A stretch of 64,000 nucleotides of DNA. It comes from an uncultured bacterium. Lineage in GTDB: Bacteria > Bacillota_I > Bacilli_A > RFN20 > CAG-826. Below are positions 6,240-14,394 of this stretch, piece after piece; positions within the stretch are counted from its first letter, which is position 1; every line of letters starts with the position of its first letter. Both the position numbers and the translations under genes were made by a program. A model generated the notes under the pieces. That model had not been told where the DNA came from, ran no database searches, and worked only from the letters and a program-made list of their open reading frames with translations. The stretch covers positions 520,107-584,106 of the forward strand of contig CASDYC010000001.1 in NCBI GenBank assembly GCA_949285665.1. Reading direction: 5' to 3'.

Positions 6240-8636
6240 ATGAAAACACAAAAATTATTAACTTTAAGTTTGCTAGTTATTATTTCATTAACATCTTGTA
6301 ATAATAATGATGATGATATTACAAGTTCAAATAATACTACAACAACTACTTCAACCTCTACAACTACTTCAACCAGTAATACAACAAGTGATATTATCGA
6401 TTTAAGAGGCGATTTAGTTAATGTTTTAAAAGAGAATAATTTATCATATAAATCAACTCTAACTGAAACTATTAAAACTCAAGCAACTGGAAATACTTAC
6501 AAAACTTCATATAATTTGGCTGGACATATTTCAAGTAATAGATATTATTTGCAAATTGAAGATAATTTCATTTATGACTTTTTTAAAGATAGTTTAGGAA
6601 GAGCCGTTGTTAAAAAATTAGATCCAATAACAAACGAAACAAAAGATACATTTACTTCAAGTATTGCCATAATGTTTGATGCACAATTTAAAAATCCATT
6701 GACTAGTATTGAAAAAGAAGATTTAAATGTAATAGATTCAAACACAATCTCATATAAATTAAATAAAGACGATGGAATTCAAATTGGAAGAATGTTTGCA
6801 AATGAAGATTTTGAATTTGAAGATACTAGTTTTATTTTTGATGATAATAAAAACTTAACAAATATTGAATTTTCATATTCAGTTGAAGGTTATGATTTAA
6901 TTTATGGAAATAATACTACTACTTATACTCTAAATCTTAACTTAGTATCAATAGAAGAATTAAATTTACCAAATCCAGAGCCTAAAAAAGAAACTGAAAA
7001 CTCTGCAAAACTTAATGATTTTTTAAAATTATTACAAAATGGTAATTATTCATTTATAAGTAAAGCAACTTCTGATAATTATTTATTACACACTTATAAT
7101 GGTAAACTAAATTCAAATGGATATATGATTACATATTCATCAGCTGGTTTAGATGATGAAGTTTTTGGCTATATGCAAGATGAAAATCAAATAATTCCAG
7201 TTAATTTAGTTAATAATGAATTAGTACAAACTACATTTCCATTAGATGGAAATGTTAGTCAATTTAAAACTTTATTTAATTATAATTCTAATGTCTTTTC
7301 TTATTTAAATGGAATATATAATTTAGAAAAAGGAATTGGATTATATGACCAAATTAAAAATATGTTAGTTGAAGCAAGTATTCCAGATCATGAAGAAATT
7401 GCAATTATTGATGGTTCATTTAATTTAGTATTAAATTCAAATAATACACTAACTTATACATTTACATCTAGTTTTGATGTTGGAGAAAGTGAACCATTAA
7501 TTGTCAATTATGAAACAACTATATATGATATAAATAATACTAATTTAGATTATACACTAGAAGATGTAATAACTCTTCCACTTGGTGCAAGTAATTGGTC
7601 AGAAGTAGAAAATGCTAGCGAATTATTAAATCATTATAAAATTAATCAAAACATACTACCTTTTTATAATCCAAACTTAGAGGGATATTGGATTTCAAGT
7701 GGTTTAGATGTTGAATATCCAAATTTAAGTATTGTTTTAAAAAATTCAAATGACTATACAAAAGTTATGGAATATTATAAAGAAAATTTAGTCAACTTAG
7801 GTTGGCAAAATTATGATAATGGAGCTAGTGAAGAATTAATTTACTTATACAAAGATGAAGAAAATAATCTTAAATATAAAATTGAATTAATATCTAGTAG
7901 TACTTCTTTTGCAATTTATTTTTATGAAGCTCAAGTATTAAAATCAAATGTCATTGAATTTATTAAAAATAACTTTAAAGATAATGTTAATTATACAATT
8001 ATTGGAGAATTAAACTCATATCTAACACAAGTTAATATCTCTAGTGATGGAAGTATTATTCCAATTGATGGAGCAAAGGTAGAAAAAAGAAATAATGCTA
8101 ATTTTACATTAAAATACACAAATGATGCAGCATATTTAGCATGTGATGGAGTTTTTGGAGAATATTTATACATTAATAAAGAAGATATTGGATATGATAA
8201 ATATGAAAAATTAAATGATGAAGAAAAATTTAATTTAATAGACTCAAATAATTCTAAAAAATATTATGATATTGGGGCATTATATACCTTAACAAGACTT
8301 GCTAATACGGATGAAGATGGATATGATTATCAATTAATTGATAATAATTTAAATAAAATATATACAACACATTATTGGCCAATTTATATTCTTGAATCAT
8401 TTATTAGTGATTTTGGATTATCATTTGGAGGATATTCTATTAACTTCATGGATGCAACAATAATATTAAATGAAGATAATACACTAGATATTATTAGTAT
8501 ATGTAAAACTCAAGCTTCATATTTTAAAGAAACAATTAATGATGAAGTTAAATATTATACAGGATATCAAGAAATTACATATCATGTTCAAGATATAAAT
8601 AATACTCAAATCGATACAAGCCAATTATTAAAATAA
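6240..8636 (+). CDS. Large surface lipoprotein, paralogue of 10424-12850
   Basis: 798 aa. The signal peptide ends with LTSC (Cys20), followed by an acidic stretch and a Thr/Ser linker to about residue 55. The mature part has no family I recognise. It contains a repeated plan of beta-rich units of roughly 200 residues, such as LNDFLKLLQNGNYSF and LLNHYKINQNILPFYN. It is clearly related to the 808-aa lipoprotein at 10424: SNWSEVENASELLNHYKI corresponds to TSWDDVTNAVDILNDFDL, and KENLVNLGWQNYDN to QNLLKEKGWNSADN. AAAGGAG precedes the ATG. The protein should be anchored outside the cell. A binding or structural role is a guess. Control by the neighbouring TetR protein is likely. Confidence 0.8.
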   Translation: MKTQKLLTLSLLVIISLTSCNNNDDDITSSNNTTTTTSTSTTTSTSNTTSDIIDLRGDLVNVLKENNLSYKSTLTETIKTQATGNTYKTSYNLAGHISSNRYYLQIEDNFIYDFFKDSLGRAVVKKLDPITNETKDTFTSSIAIMFDAQFKNPLTSIEKEDLNVIDSNTISYKLNKDDGIQIGRMFANEDFEFEDTSFIFDDNKNLTNIEFSYSVEGYDLIYGNNTTTYTLNLNLVSIEELNLPNPEPKKETENSAKLNDFLKLLQNGNYSFISKATSDNYLLHTYNGKLNSNGYMITYSSAGLDDEVFGYMQDENQIIPVNLVNNELVQTTFPLDGNVSQFKTLFNYNSNVFSYLNGIYNLEKGIGLYDQIKNMLVEASIPDHEEIAIIDGSFNLVLNSNNTLTYTFTSSFDVGESEPLIVNYETTIYDINNTNLDYTLEDVITLPLGASNWSEVENASELLNHYKINQNILPFYNPNLEGYWISSGLDVEYPNLSIVLKNSNDYTKVMEYYKENLVNLGWQNYDNGASEELIYLYKDEENNLKYKIELISSSTSFAIYFYEAQVLKSNVIEFIKNNFKDNVNYTIIGELNSYLTQVNISSDGSIIPIDGAKVEKRNNANFTLKYTNDAAYLACDGVFGEYLYINKEDIGYDKYEKLNDEEKFNLIDSNNSKKYYDIGALYTLTRLANTDEDGYDYQLIDNNLNKIYTTHYWPIYILESFISDFGLSFGGYSINFMDATIILNEDNTLDIISICKTQASYFKETINDEVKYYTGYQEITYHVQDINNTQIDTSQLLK

Positions 8637-8704
8637 TTAAAAAAATATTAATGATTTATAATTTTCATTTTTAAAAAACGCTGCAAAACTTAATTATTTT
8701 TATC

Positions 8705-9463
8705 TCAATTAGTATTTTGACTAATTAATTTTTGTTGTTTTTCTGCTTTTATCCAAGTTATTAAACTATAAGTATTTATAACTATATAAACACAATTTAA
8801 TACAATATATAAAATTCCAGAGTTAGAACTTTCTGGACTCATAAAATTAAGACTCCAAATTACCGCATTTGTTGATGAATAAAAAGTCCAAAATAACCAC
8901 TGCCAAGTAATTCCTGCCGAAGTTAAAAAGACAGCAACAATTGCAAATGATGTAGCCATCGCATTTAAATAAGGTAGATTTGAATTTAATAAGGATAATA
9001 CATAACCATAAACACCGGTAATTAATGGAACAAAAATAACAATTAAAATAACCATTAATTTTGTTAATTTATTAATTTTAAAATCTGATGAATCACTACT
9101 ATTTTCGTCTATATTTTCATTATTATTCTTTTTCTTAAATATTTTATCTTTTATATAATATTTATAAATTGTATATAAATAAATTGGTAAATTTATACAA
9201 GTATTCAATATGCCTTCGCCATATTGAACTTGTATAAATGCAAAAGTACCATATAAAATTACATAAATTGCATATACAAAAAAAGCATATTTTTTTCTTT
9301 TGCAATTTAGTGCAGCAGAAACTAAACCAAAAATAACAGATATAATTTCTAACCACCATGAATTATAAACAATTGATAACGTAACAAGTAAAATTAAACT
9401 ACCTAAAACAAAAATCCATTCATATAATTTAAAAATATTAATTACTTTTTTTATAAACTTCAT
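8705..9463 (-). CDS. pnuC: PnuC-family nicotinamide riboside (vitamin) transporter
   Basis: 252 aa with seven to eight predicted membrane segments. The PnuC signature appears as WWLEIISVIFGLVSAAL and, near the end, the aromatic TWQWLFWTFYSSTNAVIW region that lines the substrate site in the family. PnuC proteins let nicotinamide riboside diffuse in, trapped by phosphorylation inside. Relatives (PnuT, PnuX) carry thiamine or riboflavin, so the vitamin is not certain. A hydrophilic loop of about 30 residues (KKKNNNENIDENSSDSSD) in the middle is longer than usual. It converges with the lipoprotein gene on its right-hand strand partner. I see no riboswitch in the short upstream region. The role fits an organism that relies on salvage. 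Confidence 0.85.
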   Translation of the reverse strand: MKFIKKVINIFKLYEWIFVLGSLILLVTLSIVYNSWWLEIISVIFGLVSAALNCKRKKYAFFVYAIYVILYGTFAFIQVQYGEGILNTCINLPIYLYTIYKYYIKDKIFKKKNNNENIDENSSDSSDFKINKLTKLMVILIVIFVPLITGVYGYVLSLLNSNLPYLNAMATSFAIVAVFLTSAGITWQWLFWTFYSSTNAVIWSLNFMSPESSNSGILYIVLNCVYIVINTYSLITWIKAEKQQKLISQNTN

Positions 9464-9500
9464 ACATAAATATTATATTAAATTAAAAAGACTTAATTAA

Positions 9501-9533
9501 TAAAAAACAGAATAAAATTGATTTTATTCTGTT
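9501..9533 (-). terminator. Strong terminator after the PH-like gene
   Basis: Perfect 12-bp stem (9506-9517 with 9522-9533), loop TTGA, followed on the minus strand by a T run. Confidence 0.85.
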
Positions 9534-9567
9534 ATTATTTTATTAATTATTTAAATATTAATTATTT

Positions 9568-10266
9568 CTAGTGTTTTTTTGAGTATTCATCCATCATTTT
9601 TTCATATTTTTCAATATATTCAGATGCATCTTTATAATCTTTAATTTCTATTAAATTATCATGAGCTTTTTTAATAAGCTCATAAGTCATTTCATTATCA
9701 ATAAATCCATAATATAAATTATCTTTATAAATTTTTTCTTTTTCATTTATTTCTTGTAATTCGTTATCGGATTTTCTTAATTTATTAATACTATCATCAT
9801 CTAATGACACGCTTAAATTATTTGTATAAATCAATTTTCTAATTGTATATGAAATATTTTCAACATTTTCCATAAACCAAAACATACAAAATTTAGATGA
9901 TGAAGTACCAACTCTAATAAATCCTAACCAATTCCAAGATGATGAAATTGCAGAGATTTCTTTAATTGGTAAACATCTTTTGAAAACAAATGATTTAAAT
10001 ATTATTTCATTTTTTCCAATATAAATTTCTTTAACATTATTTATTAATGCAGCAATGAGTAACACTAAACCAACCGCTATTAATATTCCACCAATTACTT
10101 TTAATTCTTCTCTATATCTCATTGCAAATCCGACAATAAGTACAAAAAATCCGATAGTTATTAAAAGAACTGGGATTACAATAAATATTGTCTTCCATCC
10201 GACGCCAACTTTAAAAGTTGTAACTTCTGAATTATCTTTATTATCTGAAATTTTATAAACTGACAT
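9568..10266 (-). CDS. Membrane protein with PH-like domain
   Basis: 232 aa. The ATG at 10266 has GGAGG eight bases upstream. Residues about 1-25 are cytoplasmic. Two membrane helices follow (about 27-48 and 58-80), then a bacterial PH-like beta-sandwich (KEIYIGKNEIIFKSFVFKRCLPIKEISAISSSWNWLG), a pattern common in YdbS/YdbT-type proteins. A charged helical C-terminal region (about 150-232) follows. The function of the family is poorly known. The gene is divergent from the large lipoprotein at 10424 and ends on its own terminator. Confidence 0.65.
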   Translation of the reverse strand: MSVYKISDNKDNSEVTTFKVGVGWKTIFIVIPVLLITIGFFVLIVGFAMRYREELKVIGGILIAVGLVLLIAALINNVKEIYIGKNEIIFKSFVFKRCLPIKEISAISSSWNWLGFIRVGTSSSKFCMFWFMENVENISYTIRKLIYTNNLSVSLDDDSINKLRKSDNELQEINEKEKIYKDNLYYGFIDNEMTYELIKKAHDNLIEIKDYKDASEYIEKYEKMMDEYSKKH

Positions 10267-10365
10267 AAAAGACCTCCAACTTTCATTATTATAAACTATT
10301 TATTATTTTCTTTTTAATTAATTAATCAAATATTAAAAAAATTTTGGTAAATTTTAATATAATCA

Positions 10366-10394
10366 TTGTATTAGTAAAGAAAGTATTTTATATT
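10366..10394 (+). promoter_or_regulatory. Promoter of second large lipoprotein
   Basis: TTGTAT (10366-10371), 17-bp spacer, TATATT (10389-10394), about 30 bases before the ATG, with AGGAGGG as ribosome-binding site. Confidence 0.55.
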
Positions 10395-10423
10395 AAAAGA
10401 GAATATTTTTTAGGAGGGCAAAA

Positions 10424-12850
10424 ATGAAAAAATTAATATTTCCATTAATTGGAATGTTGACATTCTCACTTGCATCTTGTAATAACGATCAAACAAGTAA
10501 TACAACAACAAGTACAACAACAAGTACAACTACTACAACTACTACAACTACTACTACAACAACTAGTCAAACAGATGAAAATAGTATTAAACAAGCAATT
10601 TTAGAAAGTTTAAATAAAGATGAAATTGTCTTTAGTGGAAGTCTTAAAATACTTCAAAAAGATACAGCTGGACTTGTAACAGCAAATGTTACTCATCAAA
10701 TTGACTGTTTAATTTCAAGCGATCATTATTTTAATAAAGAAACAGGTGATTTAACTTATTATGTGACATCAATTTATAAAGATAAAGATGGTGAAACAAT
10801 TCAAAAATCAGTTGATCCTGAAACTCTAGAAGTTAGTGAAACTAAAGTTGGAGCAAATAATAAAGCTTATGTCTTTGATGAATATTTAAAAAATCCAATT
10901 AAAGATTTAACAAAAGATAATATTGAATTAGATGTTGCAAATAAAAAAGCAACTATTAATTTAGAAGTTAATTCTGAAGTTGCAAGACAACTTGGTTTCT
11001 TATTAACTTATTATACAAATATTTATCTAGACACGATTGAAATTTCTTATTCAATTAATAATGATGTATTAGAAATTACAGATATTTTACTTTCTAATAA
11101 AAAAGCATTAGAACAAAATAAAAAAGAAGATCAAATTTCTTTAGATATTAAATTCTCAAGCAGACAAGATTTACAAATATTTGAAGTTGGAGAAGATTTA
11201 ACTAGCGATAAAAGTGCTGAACTTGAAGATTTATTTAACAAATTGAGTGAAGCAAATTACACTGCAAACTTCACACAAACAATGCAAATGGGTGGAGTTG
11301 CAGAAATTGTTCAAACTGAAAATGAATTACTACAAATTAATGAAGACGGTATCTTAACAATTTCAAACGATGATCCAAGTCAAGTTTATGGTTATTTAAC
11401 AAAAACTCCAACAACATTAAGTGAGGTTTCACCAAGTGAAACAGAAGAAGGAAAACTTCAAGAAACTCAAGTTATTGAAGGTAGTTATAAAGATTATGTA
11501 ATGCCATTTTCATATGAATCTTCATTATTTTATTTTGATGAAGACACTTCTTCTTTTAATTTACCAGCTGGAATGGGCTTATATGGACAAGAATTTAACG
11601 TATTAAGACCAGAATCATTTTATTATCGTCCAATGGTTGTTGATGATGGTTCATTTTCAATAACATTTAATGATGATGATACATATACATTTAATTATTC
11701 AGAAACATTTGTATATCAATCTGTATCAGTTCAACTTTTAAATACAATTGTTGTCTCAGATGTTGGAAGTACAACTCTTAAATATTCATTTGATGATGTT
11801 ATTTTACTTCCAAGTGTAACATCATGGGATGATGTTACAAATGCTGTTGATATTTTAAATGATTTTGATTTATACGATGTCTTACCATTTATGAGTGTAG
11901 ATGGAGCTACATGGAAAGCAACAAAATCTCAATTTGCTAGTGCTCCATATTTTAATTTAGTATTCGATGATACTAGTGTTGCTGATAAAGTTTTAGAAGA
12001 TTATCAAAACTTATTAAAAGAAAAAGGTTGGAATTCAGCTGATAACCGTAGATTTACATACCAATTAGAAAATTGTATTGCTAATATTGATGTATTCTTA
12101 TCAACAAATAAATCTCAAATGACAATTACATTTGTTGATCCAACTTATCCTTCTACAAATACCGAATTAGATACTTATTTAAAAGAAGAATTTAATGATT
12201 CTACTTATAACTATACTCTTGATATGAAATTAGTTGAAATATCTACTCCACTTGATTCAAATGGAAACTTAGATTTAAATAAACAAGTAAAAACTACCTT
12301 AATGACTGGTAAACAAGTTTATACAAATGATGCAGCATTAATTAATTATGAAACTTTAAACGAAGGTGATTTTAAAGAATTATATGTAAATTATGATGAA
12401 CATAACGTTCAATTTGTATATAATCCTGATACAAGTATTTACGAACCAGTTGGACTTGGCACTTATTTCCATTATGATTTAATGCTAATGCCACTTGAAA
12501 AAGCATTTGCAACTACAAGTCATGGAAATACTAAAGTTGAAGGTACTGACAATCAATTTATTACTACTGCTCCAGATACTTTAAGATCAATTGCTACTAG
12601 TGCTTTTTATTCTCTTCCTGAATTTAATTATAAAAATGGCGAAGCATTAATTACTCTTGATCAAGATAATAAAGCATTTACAATTGATATGACATTAAAT
12701 AAAGAAATATTAAGAGATGAAAATGGTAATAAATCAGAGCACTACTTTGTTTATCATTTAAAAGTTAGCAATATCGGAACAACAACTCTTGATTATGAAT
12801 CATTAATTCCAGAAGATTTTGATTTCTGGACTTGGGCTCAATCTTATTAG
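10424..12850 (+). CDS. Large surface lipoprotein, paralogue of 6240-8636
   Basis: 808 aa. The signal peptide ends with LASC (Cys19), then an almost pure Thr linker (residues about 25-47). The mature region shares architecture and several sequence blocks with the 798-aa lipoprotein at 6240. It contains two or three internal units with a LEDLFNKLSEANY / ILNDFDLYDVLPF plan and beta-rich stretches, but no named domain. AGGAGGG precedes the ATG. Unlike its paralogue it has no palindrome in its promoter, so the two may be expressed under different conditions. It should be lipid-anchored on the cell surface. Function unknown. A strong terminator follows. Confidence 0.8.
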   Translation: MKKLIFPLIGMLTFSLASCNNDQTSNTTTSTTTSTTTTTTTTTTTTTSQTDENSIKQAILESLNKDEIVFSGSLKILQKDTAGLVTANVTHQIDCLISSDHYFNKETGDLTYYVTSIYKDKDGETIQKSVDPETLEVSETKVGANNKAYVFDEYLKNPIKDLTKDNIELDVANKKATINLEVNSEVARQLGFLLTYYTNIYLDTIEISYSINNDVLEITDILLSNKKALEQNKKEDQISLDIKFSSRQDLQIFEVGEDLTSDKSAELEDLFNKLSEANYTANFTQTMQMGGVAEIVQTENELLQINEDGILTISNDDPSQVYGYLTKTPTTLSEVSPSETEEGKLQETQVIEGSYKDYVMPFSYESSLFYFDEDTSSFNLPAGMGLYGQEFNVLRPESFYYRPMVVDDGSFSITFNDDDTYTFNYSETFVYQSVSVQLLNTIVVSDVGSTTLKYSFDDVILLPSVTSWDDVTNAVDILNDFDLYDVLPFMSVDGATWKATKSQFASAPYFNLVFDDTSVADKVLEDYQNLLKEKGWNSADNRRFTYQLENCIANIDVFLSTNKSQMTITFVDPTYPSTNTELDTYLKEEFNDSTYNYTLDMKLVEISTPLDSNGNLDLNKQVKTTLMTGKQVYTNDAALINYETLNEGDFKELYVNYDEHNVQFVYNPDTSIYEPVGLGTYFHYDLMLMPLEKAFATTSHGNTKVEGTDNQFITTAPDTLRSIATSAFYSLPEFNYKNGEALITLDQDNKAFTIDMTLNKEILRDENGNKSEHYFVYHLKVSNIGTTTLDYESLIPEDFDFWTWAQSY

Positions 12851-12876
12851 TCTTTAGTAAATTAATTGAATAAAAG

Positions 12877-12909
12877 AAAAGATATTTCTATGAAAGAAAT
12901 ATCTTTTTT
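12877..12909 (+). terminator. Terminator of the 808-aa lipoprotein gene
   Basis: 12-bp stem (12877-12888 with 12896-12907), 7-base loop, then T residues on the plus strand. Confidence 0.85.
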
Positions 12910-13010
12910 ATTAATTAAATAATTACAAATTATTAACATTTTATATTTATTATTTATTTAAAATATTCTGGTCTTTATCAATCGCATGAAAGCGTAAATA
13001 TCAATCATTA

Positions 13011-13388
13011 TCATTTTTCATGATCGATTACCCATTGCAAAAGGTCATCATAATCAACTTCACCGGCTGCTGTTTTTAGGAAAACTGAAGCCAGTTCATC
13101 TTGTGTATAAAAAAGTGAAATTCCGTTCAATGCAAGAAACACAAGCATTGTATGTGCAGCGATTCTCTTGTTGCCATCTAAGAAAGGGCGATTTTGAACA
13201 AGGCCACAAGCTAGACGAGCCGCTTTCTGTTGTATTGATTGAAATAGTTCGGTTGAATCAAAGGTTTGGAATGGGGCTGCAATAGCCGAATCTAAAAGTC
13301 CCTCATCCCGCAAACCATCCAAACCCCCTGTTTCCACAATCAAAGTATGGTGCATAGCAATAATTTGTTGTTTAGAAAGAACAATCAC
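13011..13388 (-). CDS. doc: Death-on-curing (Doc/Fic-fold) toxin with altered active-site motif
   Basis: 125 aa from a GTG start at 13388 that overlaps the antitoxin stop (GTGA). The chain matches the Doc family throughout: TGGLDGLRDEGLLDSAIAAPFQTF near the start and FLDGNKRIAAHTMLVFLALNG in the middle. Doc toxins phosphorylate EF-Tu and stop translation. The Fic motif normally reads H-P-F-x-D-G-N-K-R or H-x-F-x-D-A-N-K-R. Here it reads NRPFLDGNKR, so the catalytic His is Arg67 (codon CGC at 13190-13188, one base from CAC). The other motif residues remain. The toxin may be inactive or attenuated. GC content is higher than in the neighbours, as expected for a mobile toxin-antitoxin module. Confidence 0.9.
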   Translation of the reverse strand: MIVLSKQQIIAMHHTLIVETGGLDGLRDEGLLDSAIAAPFQTFDSTELFQSIQQKAARLACGLVQNRPFLDGNKRIAAHTMLVFLALNGISLFYTQDELASVFLKTAAGEVDYDDLLQWVIDHEK

Positions 13389-13642
13389 TTCGCTAGCTCC
13401 TTATAAGCTATTATATTTTTTTCAATGAGGTTCTTGGAAAGTTTTTCTACGGAACTATCTGTTGCCGTCTGAATCGTAGTTCCTGTACGCTTGACCTCAA
13501 ATGGGATACGTTGTTCACGAACAGCTTGCTTTGCAAACATTGTAATGGCAGAACTAAAAGAAAGTCCAAGATCTCTAAACAATTCATCAGCTTGAGTTTT
13601 AAGTTTCTTATCAATTCGAATCGTAACATTGATGTTAGCCAT
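13385..13642 (-). CDS. RelB/DinJ-family antitoxin
   Basis: 85 aa. I chose the ATG at 13642 (MANINVTIRIDKKLK) because AGGAGGT lies ideally before it; the longer frame upstream is non-coding. MANINVTIRIDKKLKTQADELFRDLGLSFSSAITMF is the ribbon-helix-helix DNA-binding domain of RelB/DinJ proteins. The basic C-terminal part (EQRIPFEVKR onwards) would wrap the toxin. RelB-type antitoxins usually pair with RelE/YafQ toxins but are also found next to Doc-type toxins, as here. The four-base overlap implies coupled translation. A TATAAT box at 13678-13673 on the minus strand lies upstream. The pair should repress its own promoter. Confidence 0.88.
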   Translation of the reverse strand: MANINVTIRIDKKLKTQADELFRDLGLSFSSAITMFAKQAVREQRIPFEVKRTGTTIQTATDSSVEKLSKNLIEKNIIAYKELAK

Positions 13643-13770
13643 AATAATACCTCCTATTTGAATTACGCCTACATTATACAGCAAAACGAATGAAAAATAA
13701 ATCGTTTTAAGTAATATTATGTGCAATTTATTTGCAATACCATGAATAATATAAATTTTTCTATATTTAT

Positions 13771-14037
13771 TTAACAACCTCCCCGATATCCACTTTTGCT
13801 TTCGCTAATACGTTTTATAAATTCATTATTTCTTAAATACATTATATTATTATCAATTACCTTATCGCTAATACCGATTAAAACGAGTAGCTCAATTTAG
13901 TAATATTAAGATTATGTCTCATTTCAGAATGTATTCTTTCTCTAGTTGAATTTAAACCATGTTTTCTTGTAGCTGAAGTTTTATCACCAACTTCTATTAT
14001 AAATTTAGATTTATTAAATAATTGGTAACAAATCAAT
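13771..14037 (-). pseudogene. Decayed gene remnant with winged-helix-like end
   Basis: This otherwise empty stretch still reads like protein on the minus strand in two frames. About 14037-13893 gives FNKSKFIIEVGDKTSATRKH and further residues to a stop. From about 13895 another frame gives VLIGISDKVIDNNIMYLRNN and then FIKRISESKSGYRGGC, with a stop at 13771. The second piece resembles the C-terminal winged helix of AAA/AlbA-type or Fic proteins (IS..VI..NI..L....FIKRI...K.GY). The parent gene cannot be named with confidence. It lies between the toxin-antitoxin pair and the tRNA-Lys repeat. Confidence 0.4.
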
Positions 14038-14071
14038 ATTAAAAGTAAATAAAATGACAGGTATCATTTCT

Positions 14072-14253
14072 CTAGTAGGATATCGTTTATCTAATAGGTT
14101 TTCATTTTTCTAGTAGAACTAATTTTTGAAAATTCAGCAGTTTGAACCCAATTTTATCAACTAGGAAAACGTCAAAAATAAAAAACTCGATTTCTCGAGT
14201 AAATATTGTTCACTTGTATACCATTACTTTATATCAAATTATTAACTATACAA
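14072..14253 (-). repeat. tRNA-trailing repeat element, copy B
   Basis: Diverged copy of 4959-5144, ending directly at the 3' end of tRNA-Lys. Units CTAGTAG/CTAATAG at 14072, 14091 and 14110 are spaced 19 bp. In the 37 bases next to the tRNA, 26 match copy A with no gaps. The part between the units and the tRNA contains the terminator. Confidence 0.65.
14179..14200 (-). terminator. GAAA-loop terminator of tRNA-Lys
   Basis: On the minus strand ACTCGA (14200-14195), GAAA, TCGAGT (14190-14185), then a T run. It lies 53 bases past the tRNA, the same distance as in copy A. Confidence 0.8.
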
Positions 14254-14329
14254 TGGTCCGCCCTTAGAGAATCGAACTCTAGACCCACTGATTAAGAGTC
14301 AGTTGCTCTGCCAGCTGAGCTAAGGGCGG
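14254..14329 (-). tRNA. tRNA-Lys (CUU)
   Basis: 76 bases with encoded CCA. Acceptor CCGCCCT/AGGGCGG, TTCGA T-loop, anticodon loop CTCTTAA (anticodon CUU). It stands alone, downstream of the solute-binding gene on the same strand. Confidence 0.95.
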
Positions 14330-14334
14330 ATAAA

Positions 14335-14360
14335 TTAAGACTTGCATTTGCAAGTCTTAA
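14335..14360 (-). terminator. Hairpin closing the nuclease/ABC operon
   Basis: 12-bp perfect stem (14335-14346 with 14349-14360), two-base loop, 35 bases past the last gene. It lacks a clear T run on the minus strand, so it may be a processing site between the operon and tRNA-Lys rather than a true terminator. Confidence 0.55.
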
Positions 14361-14394
14361 TATTCTATAAAATTTTAATTAAATAATCAATTTA

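Noticed and set aside
9162-9359. 65-aa minus-strand frame inside pnuC
   Set aside because: Out-of-frame shadow of the transporter with biased Phe/Cys composition.
10495-10565. Tandem ACA/ACT triplets in lipoprotein linkers looked like a CRISPR or contingency repeat
   Set aside because: They encode a Thr-rich stalk with mixed codons, in frame, and similar stalks occur in at least four lipoproteins. No spacers, and the mixed codons make slippage unlikely.
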